7,188 bases of DNA from contig CAJUTD010000023.1 in assembly GCA_910589635.1 (NCBI GenBank), positions 3,468 through 10,655 on the forward strand, given 5' to 3'. Position 1 is the stretch's first letter, and the number at the start of each line of letters is the position of its first letter. Positions 1 to 6,891 of this stretch are shown here, piece by piece. The stretch is from an uncultured Lachnospiraceae bacterium. Its GTDB lineage: Bacteria; Bacillota; Clostridia; Lachnospirales; Lachnospiraceae. Below the pieces are notes generated by a model. That model was not told where the DNA came from. It saw only the letters and a program-made list of their open reading frames with translations, and ran no database searches. A program made the translations under genes and the position numbers.

Positions 1-1377
1 GTGTATGAGGAGAGTAAAAAAGGCAGGACGGATGGCGAAGAATTTTTGATTAAGTTGGAGACAAAATGCAGTAACAGCGGTATTTCGCTTATGATAATCA
101 AGTCCGACCGCACGATTATCCAGTCTAATGTAGGGAATGACGAGCATTTTCTTTTCCAGTTTTTGGAGCTGATTTTCCACACAGATGACAATAATAGTCA
201 GGTATTAAAAAACACAGAGGAATATACGATAGCTAAGACGAAGGACAGCAGGTTGCAGACAGATTATTTGATGCTCTCGGGAACTTTACAGAATGGAAAT
301 ATGATTTTGATGCGTACTGCTGTCGAAAGCATCAAAGAGAGCGTGGACATTGCCAATCGTTTTCTCGCCTATGTGGGCGTGGCAATGGTAATTTTGTGTG
401 CAGTGATTATCTATGTGGTGACGAAAAAGATTACCAATCCTATCTTACAGCTGGCGGATATTTCCAAGCGCATGACGAATCTTGATTTTGACGCCAAGTT
501 TCATGGAAAAGGTGAAAATGAGATTAATTTATTGGGAAATCATATGAATCAGTTGTCGGAAACTTTGGAAAAGACGATATCTGAGCTTAAGAGCGCCAAT
601 AACGAATTGAAGACAGACCTTGAGAGGAAAACAGAAATAGATGAAATGCGTAAGGAATTTATTTCTAATGTTTCCCATGAACTGAAGACACCGATTGCGC
701 TTATTCAGGGGTATGCGGAAGGGCTGCAGGAGTGTATTAATGACGATGATGCCAGCCGTGACTTTTATTGCGAGGTTATCATGGACGAGGCAGACAAGAT
801 GAACTCGCTCGTAAAGAGTTTGCTGACGCTGAATCAGTTGGAATCTGGCAGTGAACAGGTAGTATTTGAGCGGTTTAATCTGTTGGAAGTGATTCAGGGT
901 GTGGCGAATGCTACGGCAATCTTGCGGGAACAGGACGGAATAAGTCTTGCGATTCATGCGCAGGGACCGGTGTATGTATGGGCAGATGAGTTTAAGACGG
1001 AACAGGTGCTGACGAATTACATTAGCAATGCCATACATTATGCAGCCGATGAAAAACAAATTGAAGTTTCGGTGATCCCTAAAGAGGATACGGTGAGGGT
1101 GGAAGTGTTTAATACCGGAGCCCCCATTCCGCAGGAGGAGCTTGCACATATCTGGGATAAATTTTATAAGGTGGATAAGGCGAGGACCAGGGAATATGGT
1201 GGAAGCGGTATCGGTTTGTCGATTGTCAAGGCAATCATGGATTCTTTTCATCAGGAGTGCGGCGTCGCCAATGAGGAAAACGGTGTGAAGTTCTGGTTTG
1301 AGCTGGATAGCAGGGTAGAGGGAGGAAGATATGCCCAAACTCAAGATGAAAATATAGTTGCCCTGGAGAATAAATAA
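1..1377 (+). CDS. Sensor histidine kinase, 5' end cut off by the window
   Basis: Membrane sensor kinase of a two-component system that autophosphorylates on histidine and passes the phosphate to a response regulator. Numbering from base 1, residues 1-120 look like the end of an extracytoplasmic sensor domain, 121-141 (FLAYVGVAMVILCAVIIYVV region) are a membrane helix, 142 to about 195 a HAMP linker, then a coiled HisKA dimerisation segment. The H-box FISNVSHELKTP has the phospho-acceptor H226. The N-box has N343 in YISNAIHYA, the G1 box is N371-T-G373 and the G2 box is GGSGIGL at 400-406. An N in place of the usual D in G1 together with the DKFYK motif is typical of VanS-like Firmicute kinases. 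The N-terminal membrane helix is missing, so the GTG at base 1 is probably not the true start. A partner response regulator would be expected just upstream, but this is inference. The signal sensed is unknown. Confidence 0.93.
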   Translation: MYEESKKGRTDGEEFLIKLETKCSNSGISLMIIKSDRTIIQSNVGNDEHFLFQFLELIFHTDDNNSQVLKNTEEYTIAKTKDSRLQTDYLMLSGTLQNGNMILMRTAVESIKESVDIANRFLAYVGVAMVILCAVIIYVVTKKITNPILQLADISKRMTNLDFDAKFHGKGENEINLLGNHMNQLSETLEKTISELKSANNELKTDLERKTEIDEMRKEFISNVSHELKTPIALIQGYAEGLQECINDDDASRDFYCEVIMDEADKMNSLVKSLLTLNQLESGSEQVVFERFNLLEVIQGVANATAILREQDGISLAIHAQGPVYVWADEFKTEQVLTNYISNAIHYAADEKQIEVSVIPKEDTVRVEVFNTGAPIPQEELAHIWDKFYKVDKARTREYGGSGIGLSIVKAIMDSFHQECGVANEENGVKFWFELDSRVEGGRYAQTQDENIVALENK

Positions 1378-1386
1378 TGGTAGAAT
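1358..1386 (+). promoter_or_regulatory. Predicted promoter for the lipoprotein gene
   Basis: TTGCCC (1358-1363) and TAGAAT (1381-1386) are separated by 17 bases, and a TG two positions ahead of the -10 (1378-1379) makes it an extended -10. It straddles the stop codon of the kinase gene. The lipoprotein could therefore be transcribed on its own as well as by read-through from the kinase operon. The call rests on sequence match only. Confidence 0.45.
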
Positions 1387-1483
1387 ACTATTGTGGCGAG
1401 TGAATGAGTGTAATCGGACAATGCTAAGGCCGATGATTCTGTGTTCGCTGTGTGAAGCAACCTGAGGAAAAGGAGACAGACTT

Positions 1484-2236
1484 ATGAGAAACGTCGTAAA
1501 AATGGGAGCGGTACTGGTTGCGGCAGCAATGCTTTTTACTGGATGTGGCGATCCTTTAGTGCCGTTGACGGAAGAGGAAGAATCCATTGTGGTAAATTAT
1601 TCTGCCGGAACGCTTGCTAAGCATAACAGTTATCAGCAGGAGGGGATGACAGCAATCTATCCGGAAGAGGAAGAAGAACTGGAGGATACGGAAGAATCGC
1701 AGGAGACGGAAGAACCTGACGACACCAAGGGGCAGGAAGAAGATAAGAAGGATAAACCCCAGGAGACAGAAGATAAGCCTGAGGATAAGTCTGAGGATGC
1801 ATTAACGCAGGAAGAGACCAAGCAGCTTACTTTAACGGAAGCGCTCTCTGTGCCCGGAATAGAATTTTCTTATCATGATTATTCAACGGCATTGAATTAT
1901 AAGCAGGGAGAAGCTTTGTCGATGGATGCCTCGGCGGGCAATGTATTGCTGATGCTTAATGTGAATATGACAAATACAGGGAGTAAGGCGGCAGAATGTG
2001 ACCTGTTGTCCAAGCAGCCAACCTTTACTTTGAGCCTGAATGGGGAAGCAGGAGTTCCTAATCAGATGACAATGCTGACAAATGATTTGTGCACTTACAA
2101 GGGCACGATGGACCCCGGGCAGACCGAGGCGATGATATTGATGTTCGAGGTGCCGGAGAAGACAGCGGAAAATATTTCGTCATTGCAGCTGAGTGTTAAG
2201 CTCGCTGGTAAGGATAATGAAATCATTCTAAAATAA
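1484..2236 (+). CDS. Secreted lipoprotein with acidic linker and C-terminal beta-rich (DUF4352-like) domain
   Basis: A 250-residue predicted lipoprotein anchored to the outer face of the membrane. Residues 1-20 form a lipoprotein signal (basic MRNVVK, hydrophobic core, FTG-C lipobox) with lipidated C21. A short segment (about 22-58) with the pattern LTEEEESIVVNYSAGTLAKH resembles the N-terminus of lipoproteins found beside histidine kinases in related Clostridia (from memory). Residues 60-105 are a low-complexity linker in which 25 of 46 residues are Asp or Glu and 6 are Lys. Residues about 112-250 look like a beta-sandwich of the DUF4352 type, with phrases such as LLMLNVNMTNTG, LCTYKGTMDPGQTEAMILMFEVPE. 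AGGAG at 1471-1475, 8 bases ahead of the ATG, supports the start. The gene starts 106 bases after the kinase and has its own predicted promoter. A role as an accessory sensor or target of that kinase is inference. Molecular function is unknown. Confidence 0.82.
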   Translation: MRNVVKMGAVLVAAAMLFTGCGDPLVPLTEEEESIVVNYSAGTLAKHNSYQQEGMTAIYPEEEEELEDTEESQETEEPDDTKGQEEDKKDKPQETEDKPEDKSEDALTQEETKQLTLTEALSVPGIEFSYHDYSTALNYKQGEALSMDASAGNVLLMLNVNMTNTGSKAAECDLLSKQPTFTLSLNGEAGVPNQMTMLTNDLCTYKGTMDPGQTEAMILMFEVPEKTAENISSLQLSVKLAGKDNEIILK

Positions 2237-2260
2237 AACTATAAAAACCAAAAAAATTTA

Positions 2261-2289
2261 TATATTTTTCTGAAAATATGTGATATAAT
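2261..2289 (+). promoter_or_regulatory. Predicted extended -10 promoter for cheV
   Basis: A perfect extended -10, TGATATAAT, lies at 2281-2289. The -35 position 17 bases upstream (TATATT, 2261-2266) is poor. The stretch from about 2237 to 2270 is almost pure A and T, with an A-run followed by a T-run, and could act as an UP element compensating for the weak -35. The expected transcript starts near 2296. It looks like a housekeeping sigma-A promoter; no SigD-type flagellar promoter (TAAA...GCCGATAT) was seen. Confidence 0.6.
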
Positions 2290-2340
2290 TATAGAAATGG
2301 ATAGAAACGGAAGAATACTGGAGAGGAGCGAGTGACTATT

Positions 2341-3270
2341 ATGGATACAAATATTCTTTTAGAGAATGGAACAAATGAGCTGGAGGTGTTGGAATTTACC
2401 TTGGCCGGCAATCATTATGGAATTAATGTGGCAAAAATCCGAGAAATTTTAACCTATCAGCCGATTACTCCGATTCCGAATGCCCATCCCTGTGTGGAAG
2501 GTATATTTATGCCGCGTGACACAATGATTACAGTAATTAACCTCCGTCATTGCCTGGGGCTCCCGGACATAGAAGATGATGGTTTATTCATTATCACGAA
2601 TTTCAATAAATTGAATATTGCGTTTCATGTGGACGAGGTCTGCGGAATCCACAGGCTGTCCTGGGCAGATATTATCAAACCGGATTCTACAATCAATATT
2701 GAAGAGAGCGGAGTGTCTACCGGTGTGATTAAACTGGAAGACAGATTGATTGTTATCTTAGATTTCGAGAAGATTGTAACAGACATCAGCCCGGAGACCG
2801 GATTGCAGGTATCAGATTTGGAGGGGTTGGGAGAGCGCAACAGAAGCGATGCGCCTATCTTGATTGCGGAGGATTCGCCGCTTTTGTCTAAGCTGATTAC
2901 TGACTGCCTCAAGAAAGCAGGATATACGAAGCTGATTGTCAACAGCAACGGACAGGAAGCGTGGGATAAGCTCTGTGAGTTTAGAAAAGATGGTACTTTA
3001 GACGAGAAGGTACATATGATTATCACCGATATCGAGATGCCGTTGATGGATGGACATCGTCTGACTAAACTTGTAAAAGAAGATGAACAATTGAAGCATA
3101 TCCCGGTGGTTATTTTCTCATCGCTGGTGAATGAGGAGATGCGCCATAAGGGTGAGATGCTGGGTGCAGATGCGCAGTTGACGAAACCGGAGATTGGTAA
3201 GCTGGTTGGCGCTATTGATAATCTTATGGACCAGAGAAAAGAGAAATTGGCACAGAAAGAACAGCAGTAA
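2341..3270 (+). CDS. cheV: Chemotaxis protein CheV (CheW-like adaptor fused to a receiver domain)
   Basis: A cytoplasmic chemotaxis coupling protein linking methyl-accepting receptors to CheA, with a phosphorylatable receiver that modulates adaptation. With ATG 2341 as start it is 309 residues, the usual CheV length. Residues about 10-150 are the CheW-like domain (LEFTLAGNHYGINVAKIREIL, GIFMPRDTMITVINLR, RLIVILDFEKI). Residues about 171-300 are the receiver: acidic pocket E177-D178, phospho-acceptor D230 in ITDIEMP, S260 in the Thr/Ser switch position and K282 in LTKPE, so it looks active. The start is ambiguous. GAGAGGAG at 2321-2328 sits only 3 bases from an in-frame GTG at 2332 but 12 bases from ATG 2341; I prefer the ATG because related CheV proteins begin near MDTNILLE (from memory). 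No other chemotaxis gene is present, so this is a stand-alone cheV with its own promoter. Confidence 0.95.
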   Translation: MDTNILLENGTNELEVLEFTLAGNHYGINVAKIREILTYQPITPIPNAHPCVEGIFMPRDTMITVINLRHCLGLPDIEDDGLFIITNFNKLNIAFHVDEVCGIHRLSWADIIKPDSTINIEESGVSTGVIKLEDRLIVILDFEKIVTDISPETGLQVSDLEGLGERNRSDAPILIAEDSPLLSKLITDCLKKAGYTKLIVNSNGQEAWDKLCEFRKDGTLDEKVHMIITDIEMPLMDGHRLTKLVKEDEQLKHIPVVIFSSLVNEEMRHKGEMLGADAQLTKPEIGKLVGAIDNLMDQRKEKLAQKEQQ

Positions 3271-3283
3271 TCCATGTAATAGG

Positions 3284-3311
3284 GCGCCACGCATTTTATA
3301 TGCGAAGGTGC
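3284..3311 (+). other. RNA hairpin in the cheV-purO intergenic region
   Basis: GCGCC (3284-3288) pairs with GGTGC (3307-3311), including one G-U pair, and CGCAT (3290-3294) pairs with ATGCG (3300-3304). This gives 10 base pairs interrupted by a small internal loop and closed by a 5-base loop TTTAT. No T-run follows, so it is not a standard intrinsic terminator. It may stabilise the 3' end of the cheV mRNA or form part of a leader ahead of the purine genes. Confidence 0.4.
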
Positions 3312-3335
3312 GCATGATGATGTTGATGAATGAAT

Positions 3336-3382
3336 CTGCCTGGGGGATCACATAAAAAGTTCTCGCAGGCAGTTGTTATCTT
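3336..3382 (+). terminator. Possible weak terminator or attenuator hairpin between cheV and the purine genes
   Basis: CTGCCTG (3336-3342) is the exact reverse complement of CAGGCAG (3366-3372). The helix can continue inward past a G/G mismatch with GGGA (3344-3347) against TCTC (3361-3364). It is followed by a broken T-rich stretch, TTGTTATCTT (3373-3382). This resembles a weak intrinsic terminator for cheV or a regulated read-through element ahead of the purO-type gene. The interrupted T-tract keeps confidence low. Confidence 0.38.
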
Positions 3383-3404
3383 GTCTATCATCTATTTTCA
3401 TAAA

Positions 3405-3410
3405 AGGAGG
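3405..3410 (+). promoter_or_regulatory. Ribosome binding site fixing the GTG start of the IMP cyclohydrolase
   Basis: A perfect AGGAGG, 7 bases ahead of GTG 3418. It sets the start at 3418 even though the open frame extends upstream to 3373, where a TTG would add 15 residues that run through the end of the hairpin region. Confidence 0.85.
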
Positions 3411-3417
3411 AAATCTA

Positions 3418-4131
3418 GTGGAGAAATTATCGTTACAGACTGAGTTAAAAGGTAATTCATATCCCGGAAGAGGAATTGTAATTGGTAGGTCGGGAGATGG
3501 AAAGTATGCGGTGACTGCTTATTTTATTATGGGAAGAAGTGAGAATAGCAGGAACCGTATTTTTGTGGAAGAAGGAGAGGGCATTCGTACACAGGCTTTT
3601 GATGAATCTAAACTGAGCGATCCCAGCCTGATTATCTATGCGCCGGTGCGTGTGCTTGGAAATAAGACCATTGTGACGAATGGAGATCAGACAGATACGA
3701 TTTATGAGCTGATGGACAAGCAGCAGACGTTTGAACAGGCATTGCGTACGCGAGAGTTTGAGCCAGACGCCCCCAATTATACTCCGCGGATTTCCGGTAT
3801 CATGCATGTGGAGAATAGCAGTTATAATTATGCCATGTCTATTTTAAAGAGCAATAATGGCAATTCTGAGGCCTGCAACCGCTATACGTTTGCTTATGAG
3901 AATCCTGCGAGCGGTGAAGGGCATTTCATACATACTTATATGGGAGACGGCAATCCATTGCCCAGTTTTGAGGGGGAGCCCAAGCTGGTAGAGATTGACG
4001 GCGGTATTGACGAATTGACAGAAATGATTTGGACAAGTCTCAATGAAGAGAATAAGGTATCGCTGTTTGTTCGTTATATTGATATTGAAAGCGGTTCCTA
4101 TGAGACACGCATAGTCAATAAGAATAAATAA
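3418..4131 (+). CDS. purO: IMP cyclohydrolase, archaeal PurO-like family
   Basis: Predicted to close the ring of FAICAR to give IMP, the last step of de novo purine synthesis, in the cytoplasm. The 237-residue protein matches the PurO family first defined in methanogens (Pfam IMP_cyclohyd, Ntn-hydrolase-like fold) and not the MGS-like cyclohydrolase domain of bacterial PurH. Recognised features are the N-terminal block NSYPGRGIVIG (13-23), the block YFIMGRSENSRNRIF (35-49), and GDQTDTIYELM and NYTPRISGI further on. Length is close to that of the archaeal enzymes. It lies directly upstream of an AICAR formyltransferase gene and in the same direction, with 71 bases between them, so the two very probably form one transcript covering the last two steps. 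No substrate-binding riboswitch was recognised upstream. The family assignment is from memory of its motifs. Confidence 0.88.
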   Translation: MEKLSLQTELKGNSYPGRGIVIGRSGDGKYAVTAYFIMGRSENSRNRIFVEEGEGIRTQAFDESKLSDPSLIIYAPVRVLGNKTIVTNGDQTDTIYELMDKQQTFEQALRTREFEPDAPNYTPRISGIMHVENSSYNYAMSILKSNNGNSEACNRYTFAYENPASGEGHFIHTYMGDGNPLPSFEGEPKLVEIDGGIDELTEMIWTSLNEENKVSLFVRYIDIESGSYETRIVNKNK

Positions 4132-4191
4132 ATTTTAAATTACAATTGAAAATTGTGATATTAGGAAACTGTGAATCATTACATAAGAATC

Positions 4192-4197
4192 AGGAGG
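4192..4197 (+). promoter_or_regulatory. Ribosome binding site fixing the start of the AICAR formyltransferase
   Basis: AGGAGG lies 5 bases ahead of ATG 4203. The frame is open further upstream to a TTG at 4146, but that codon has no Shine-Dalgarno match and the extra 19 residues look unlike the family. Confidence 0.85.
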
Positions 4198-4202
4198 CAT
4201 TT

Positions 4203-5381
4203 ATGCACGAATTGGAATTGAAGTACGGATGTAACCCGAACCAGAAACCTTCCAGGATTTATATGGAGAACGGTGAACTGCCGATAAAGGTTCTCAACGG
4301 CAAACCAGGATATATCAATTTTCTGGATGCATTTAACGGCTGGCAGTTGGTTAAGGAATTAAAGGCGGCAACCGGGCTGGCAGCGGCCACGTCGTTTAAG
4401 CATGTTTCTCCCGCAGGTGCAGCGGTAGGTCTTCCGTTGTCAGAGGTGGAGAAGAAGATATACTGGGTAGATGACATGGATGTGGAATTTACGCCTCTTG
4501 CCAATGCATATGCGAGAGCCAGGGGTGCAGACCGTATGTCTTCCTTTGGAGATTTCATTTCACTGTCCGATGTCTGTGATGTGGCGACGGCCAAGATTAT
4601 CAAACGTGAGGTTTCCGATGGTGTTATTGCGCCGGGGTACGAACCGGAGGCATTGGAGATTTTGAAGGCGAAGAAAAAGGGAAATTACAATGTAATCGAG
4701 ATAGATGCAGATTATGTGCCGGCGCCTGTTGAGCGCAAGGAAGTGTTTGGCATTACCTTTGAGCAGGGCAGGAATGAATTAAAGATTGACGATGAATTTT
4801 TCGCGAATATTGTAACAGAGAATAAAGAGATACCAGAGTCAGCCAAGATTGATTTGGCAATCGCTATGATTACGCTTAAATATACACAATCTAATTCCGT
4901 ATGCTATGCCAAAGGCGGACAGGCAATCGGCATTGGCGCCGGTCAGCAGTCCAGAATTCATTGTACGCGGCTTGCCGGGCAGAAGGCGGACAACTGGTTC
5001 CTTCGCCAGTCGCCCAAGGTGCTTGGCTTGCAGTTTGCGGATGGAATCGGACGTGCCGACAGAGACAATGCCATTGACCTTTATATCGGTGAGGATTACA
5101 TGGATGTATTGGCGGATGGCGCCTGGGAGAAGATTTTTAAGGTGAAGCCGGAAGTATTTACCCGGGAGGAAAAACGCGCCTGGTTGGATCAGATGAGCGG
5201 CGTAGCTTTGGGGTCTGACGCATTCTTCCCATTTGGCGATAATATTGAACGTGCGCACAAAAGCGGTGTTTCCTATGTGGCAGAACCGGGCGGTTCTATC
5301 CGGGATGACAACGTAATTGATACCTGTAACAAGTATAAGATGGCGATGTGTTTTACCGGCATACGTTTGTTCCATCATTGA
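4203..5381 (+). CDS. purH: Stand-alone AICAR formyltransferase (PurH C-terminal domain only, eukaryote-like)
   Basis: Transfers a formyl group from 10-formyltetrahydrofolate to AICAR, giving FAICAR. The 392-residue protein contains only the formyltransferase half of PurH; the roughly 200-residue IMP cyclohydrolase domain is absent and is replaced by the upstream purO-type gene. Catalytic residues are intact: K66-H67 in KHVSPAGAAVG, D139 in REVSDGVIAPGYE, N231 in KYTQSNSVCYAK, GIGAGQQSR (243-251), DAFFPF (339-344) and the C-terminal RLFHH (388-392). From memory of human ATIC (592 residues), these equal K266, H267, D339, N431 and R588-H592 at a constant offset of 200, and long stretches such as ARARGADRMSSFGDF are identical. 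E. coli-type PurH carries KHxNPCG instead of KHVSPAG. K7 stands where human ATIC has R207, a conservative change; Y8 matches Y208. The gene is followed by an intrinsic terminator. Confidence 0.95.
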   Translation: MHELELKYGCNPNQKPSRIYMENGELPIKVLNGKPGYINFLDAFNGWQLVKELKAATGLAAATSFKHVSPAGAAVGLPLSEVEKKIYWVDDMDVEFTPLANAYARARGADRMSSFGDFISLSDVCDVATAKIIKREVSDGVIAPGYEPEALEILKAKKKGNYNVIEIDADYVPAPVERKEVFGITFEQGRNELKIDDEFFANIVTENKEIPESAKIDLAIAMITLKYTQSNSVCYAKGGQAIGIGAGQQSRIHCTRLAGQKADNWFLRQSPKVLGLQFADGIGRADRDNAIDLYIGEDYMDVLADGAWEKIFKVKPEVFTREEKRAWLDQMSGVALGSDAFFPFGDNIERAHKSGVSYVAEPGGSIRDDNVIDTCNKYKMAMCFTGIRLFHH

Positions 5382-5460
5382 TATGGATATTGCCAGTACT
5401 CAGCACATAAAAGATTCGCTATAAGGTTTATGATGGTAAGGCTGTAAATTGCCCCAAGAT

Positions 5461-5498
5461 GGCTACAGGCAGATGATCTGCTGTCTGTAGTCATTTTT
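5461..5498 (+). terminator. Intrinsic terminator of the purine operon, inside the 3' end of tmcAL
   Basis: CTACAG (5463-5468) pairs with CTGTAG (5485-5490), extended outward by G5461-C5492 and a G-T wobble. GCAG (5469-5472) pairs with CTGC (5478-5481) around the loop ATGAT, with a 3-base TGT bulge on the 3' side. TTTTT follows at 5494-5498. It stands about 80 bases after the formyltransferase stop. On the minus strand no T-run follows the hairpin, so it serves the plus strand only. It overlaps the stop codon and last codons of tmcAL. Confidence 0.62.
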
Positions 5499-6812
5499 CA
5501 TAGAGTAATCCCCTTTCGCAGCAAGGCATAGACGGTATAAGTCTGAGCTTCGCATGTCGAATTGCCAAAGCTGCTGCGCTTCCGGCGACAGAAAGCGTTC
5601 GGCGTCCGCTGCATTTGTAATTAGCGGAAGGCTGCTGTGGGATTTTATGGCGGAGAGTAACGGTGCGGCCGATTTACGGAAACCGAGAACTCGCAGATAA
5701 GCGGGGGCGGTGAATCTGCGGTAGTCCTCCTGGCGAATATGCAGGAGCATATGCGTAAACAGGCGGCTGAGCCGGGCATGAGTGATATTTTTGGTCTTCA
5801 TATGCTGGCAGAAGCCGCTCCAATTTGTGAAATGTTCCCGTTCTGCTGACAGGCGGTTGGCAATTTCCTGCGAACTGTCTCCCCAGGCGGCGAGGCGGTC
5901 TGTGTCGTCTGTCAGCAGTTCGTAGTGAAGCAGTGCGGACAAATCATCTTCAAACAGAAAAGGATGAGGATAATGGTTTAAAATATCATAGGCTGTTTTA
6001 GGCATGGCGGTTTCCGGTATCGGGAAACTGCCATTTTTGGTAGGACAATTTGCTGTATGCGTTTGCTCTACCGTTTGTAGGCAGGGCAATTTTTCTCTTA
6101 GGCAGGAGCGAATGGCGGAAGCCGAGCAAAAATCCTGTGTTATGGCGGTGTCGTGGTAACCGTTGCCCTTTCTGCAGATTGGCGTTGGAATTATGTCGGA
6201 GCCGGAAGTGGCCAAAGCCTGTAGGTATTCCAGAGCCAGAATGTTATTCGGTGAAATCAGAATGTCTTCTATTTCTGTGAATGTAGCGTGAGAAGGCTGC
6301 AAATCTGGGGAGGCGCTTTCGGTATAGTAATTCTGTAACAATGACGGCATATCTGTGGCAATATAATTTCGCAGGGCAGCAGAACGGGCAGCAGGAAAGG
6401 AGGCGCCTGTTTTCAGTTCCCGGCGCAGATTCTCCCGGTAATGCTCAGGCTCCTTTGAGAGCAAATCTGCAAGTGCGCAGAGCAGTTGATGATTTTCCGT
6501 TTCTGCTCCGAAGCCTAGATGGGTGACAACGCCGGCGCCGTTTAACAGACAGACGCCGCCTGTGGAAAAATATTCTGCGCTGGCGGTGGCAAAAAGTGAC
6601 GGGAGCTCTAAGACCAGGTCTGCGCCGCAACTCAGAGCCATCCGCGTGCGGCTGTATTTGTCCATCAGGGCGGGCGCGCCCCGTTGGACAAAATTTCCGC
6701 TCATGGCAATGATTACATAATCAGCATGGCAAATCTCCCTCAATTTTAGGATTTGGTATTCGTGTCCCCGGTGGAAGGGATTATATTCAGCGATGATTCC
6801 GACAACATTCAT
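5463..6812 (-). CDS. tmcAL: tRNA(Met) cytidine acetate ligase (TmcAL, YlbM family)
   Basis: Uses acetate and ATP, through acetyl-AMP, to make N4-acetylcytidine at wobble position 34 of elongator tRNA-Met, which secures AUG decoding (function as established for Bacillus TmcAL). The 449-residue protein starts MNVVGIIAEYNPFHRGH, with the nucleotidyltransferase HxGH motif at H14-R-G-H17, followed by AMSGNFVQRGAPALMDK, and later ISPNNILALEYLQAL, GNGYHDT and SASAIRS, all hallmarks of the family. It is somewhat longer than Bacillus YlbM (about 415 residues from memory); extra length seems to sit in the loops SASPDLQPSHAT and TVEQTHTANCPTKNGS. AAAGGAG (6819-6825 on the complement), 6 bases ahead of the ATG, supports this start; the frame is open 21 codons further upstream but without family similarity. 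It is convergent with the purine genes and divergent from the gene at 7040, so it is probably transcribed alone. Confidence 0.95.
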   Translation of the reverse strand: MNVVGIIAEYNPFHRGHEYQILKLREICHADYVIIAMSGNFVQRGAPALMDKYSRTRMALSCGADLVLELPSLFATASAEYFSTGGVCLLNGAGVVTHLGFGAETENHQLLCALADLLSKEPEHYRENLRRELKTGASFPAARSAALRNYIATDMPSLLQNYYTESASPDLQPSHATFTEIEDILISPNNILALEYLQALATSGSDIIPTPICRKGNGYHDTAITQDFCSASAIRSCLREKLPCLQTVEQTHTANCPTKNGSFPIPETAMPKTAYDILNHYPHPFLFEDDLSALLHYELLTDDTDRLAAWGDSSQEIANRLSAEREHFTNWSGFCQHMKTKNITHARLSRLFTHMLLHIRQEDYRRFTAPAYLRVLGFRKSAAPLLSAIKSHSSLPLITNAADAERFLSPEAQQLWQFDMRSSDLYRLCLAAKGDYSMKNDYRQQIICL

Positions 6813-6891
6813 GTAGCGCTCCTTTATCGTTCTACAGTTACATGGTAGACAGCCGTTTTGCCGCCCCAGGTTCATTTTGAGTATTAATGTT

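Noticed and set aside
1411..1440. Imperfect inverted repeat between kinase and lipoprotein genes (AATCGG ... CCGATGATT)
   Set aside because: The match needs an unpaired insertion and has no T-run. It is not convincing as a terminator.
529..1587. Long open frame on the minus strand opposite the kinase gene
   Set aside because: It is antisense to a clear histidine kinase with intact motifs, has no ribosome binding site support and gives a protein with no recognisable domain. The same applies to the antisense frames at 2625-3290, 4259-4603 and 4839-5378.
3282..3346. Possible ZTP (pfl) riboswitch ahead of the purine genes, suggested by GCCTGGG at 3339-3345
   Set aside because: The conserved ACUGGCG-type 5' core and the GGGAGCGAC-type segment of that riboswitch are not present, so the short match is best taken as chance.
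4142..4156. Inverted repeat ACAATT-GAA-AATTGT between the two purine genes
   Set aside because: The stem is only 6 pairs, almost all A-T, with a 3-base loop and no T-run. It is too weak to call as a terminator or operator.
5383..5424. Short plus-strand open frame MDIASTQHIKDSL after the formyltransferase
   Set aside because: 13 codons, no ribosome binding site, and it lies in the trailer between a stop codon and a terminator.
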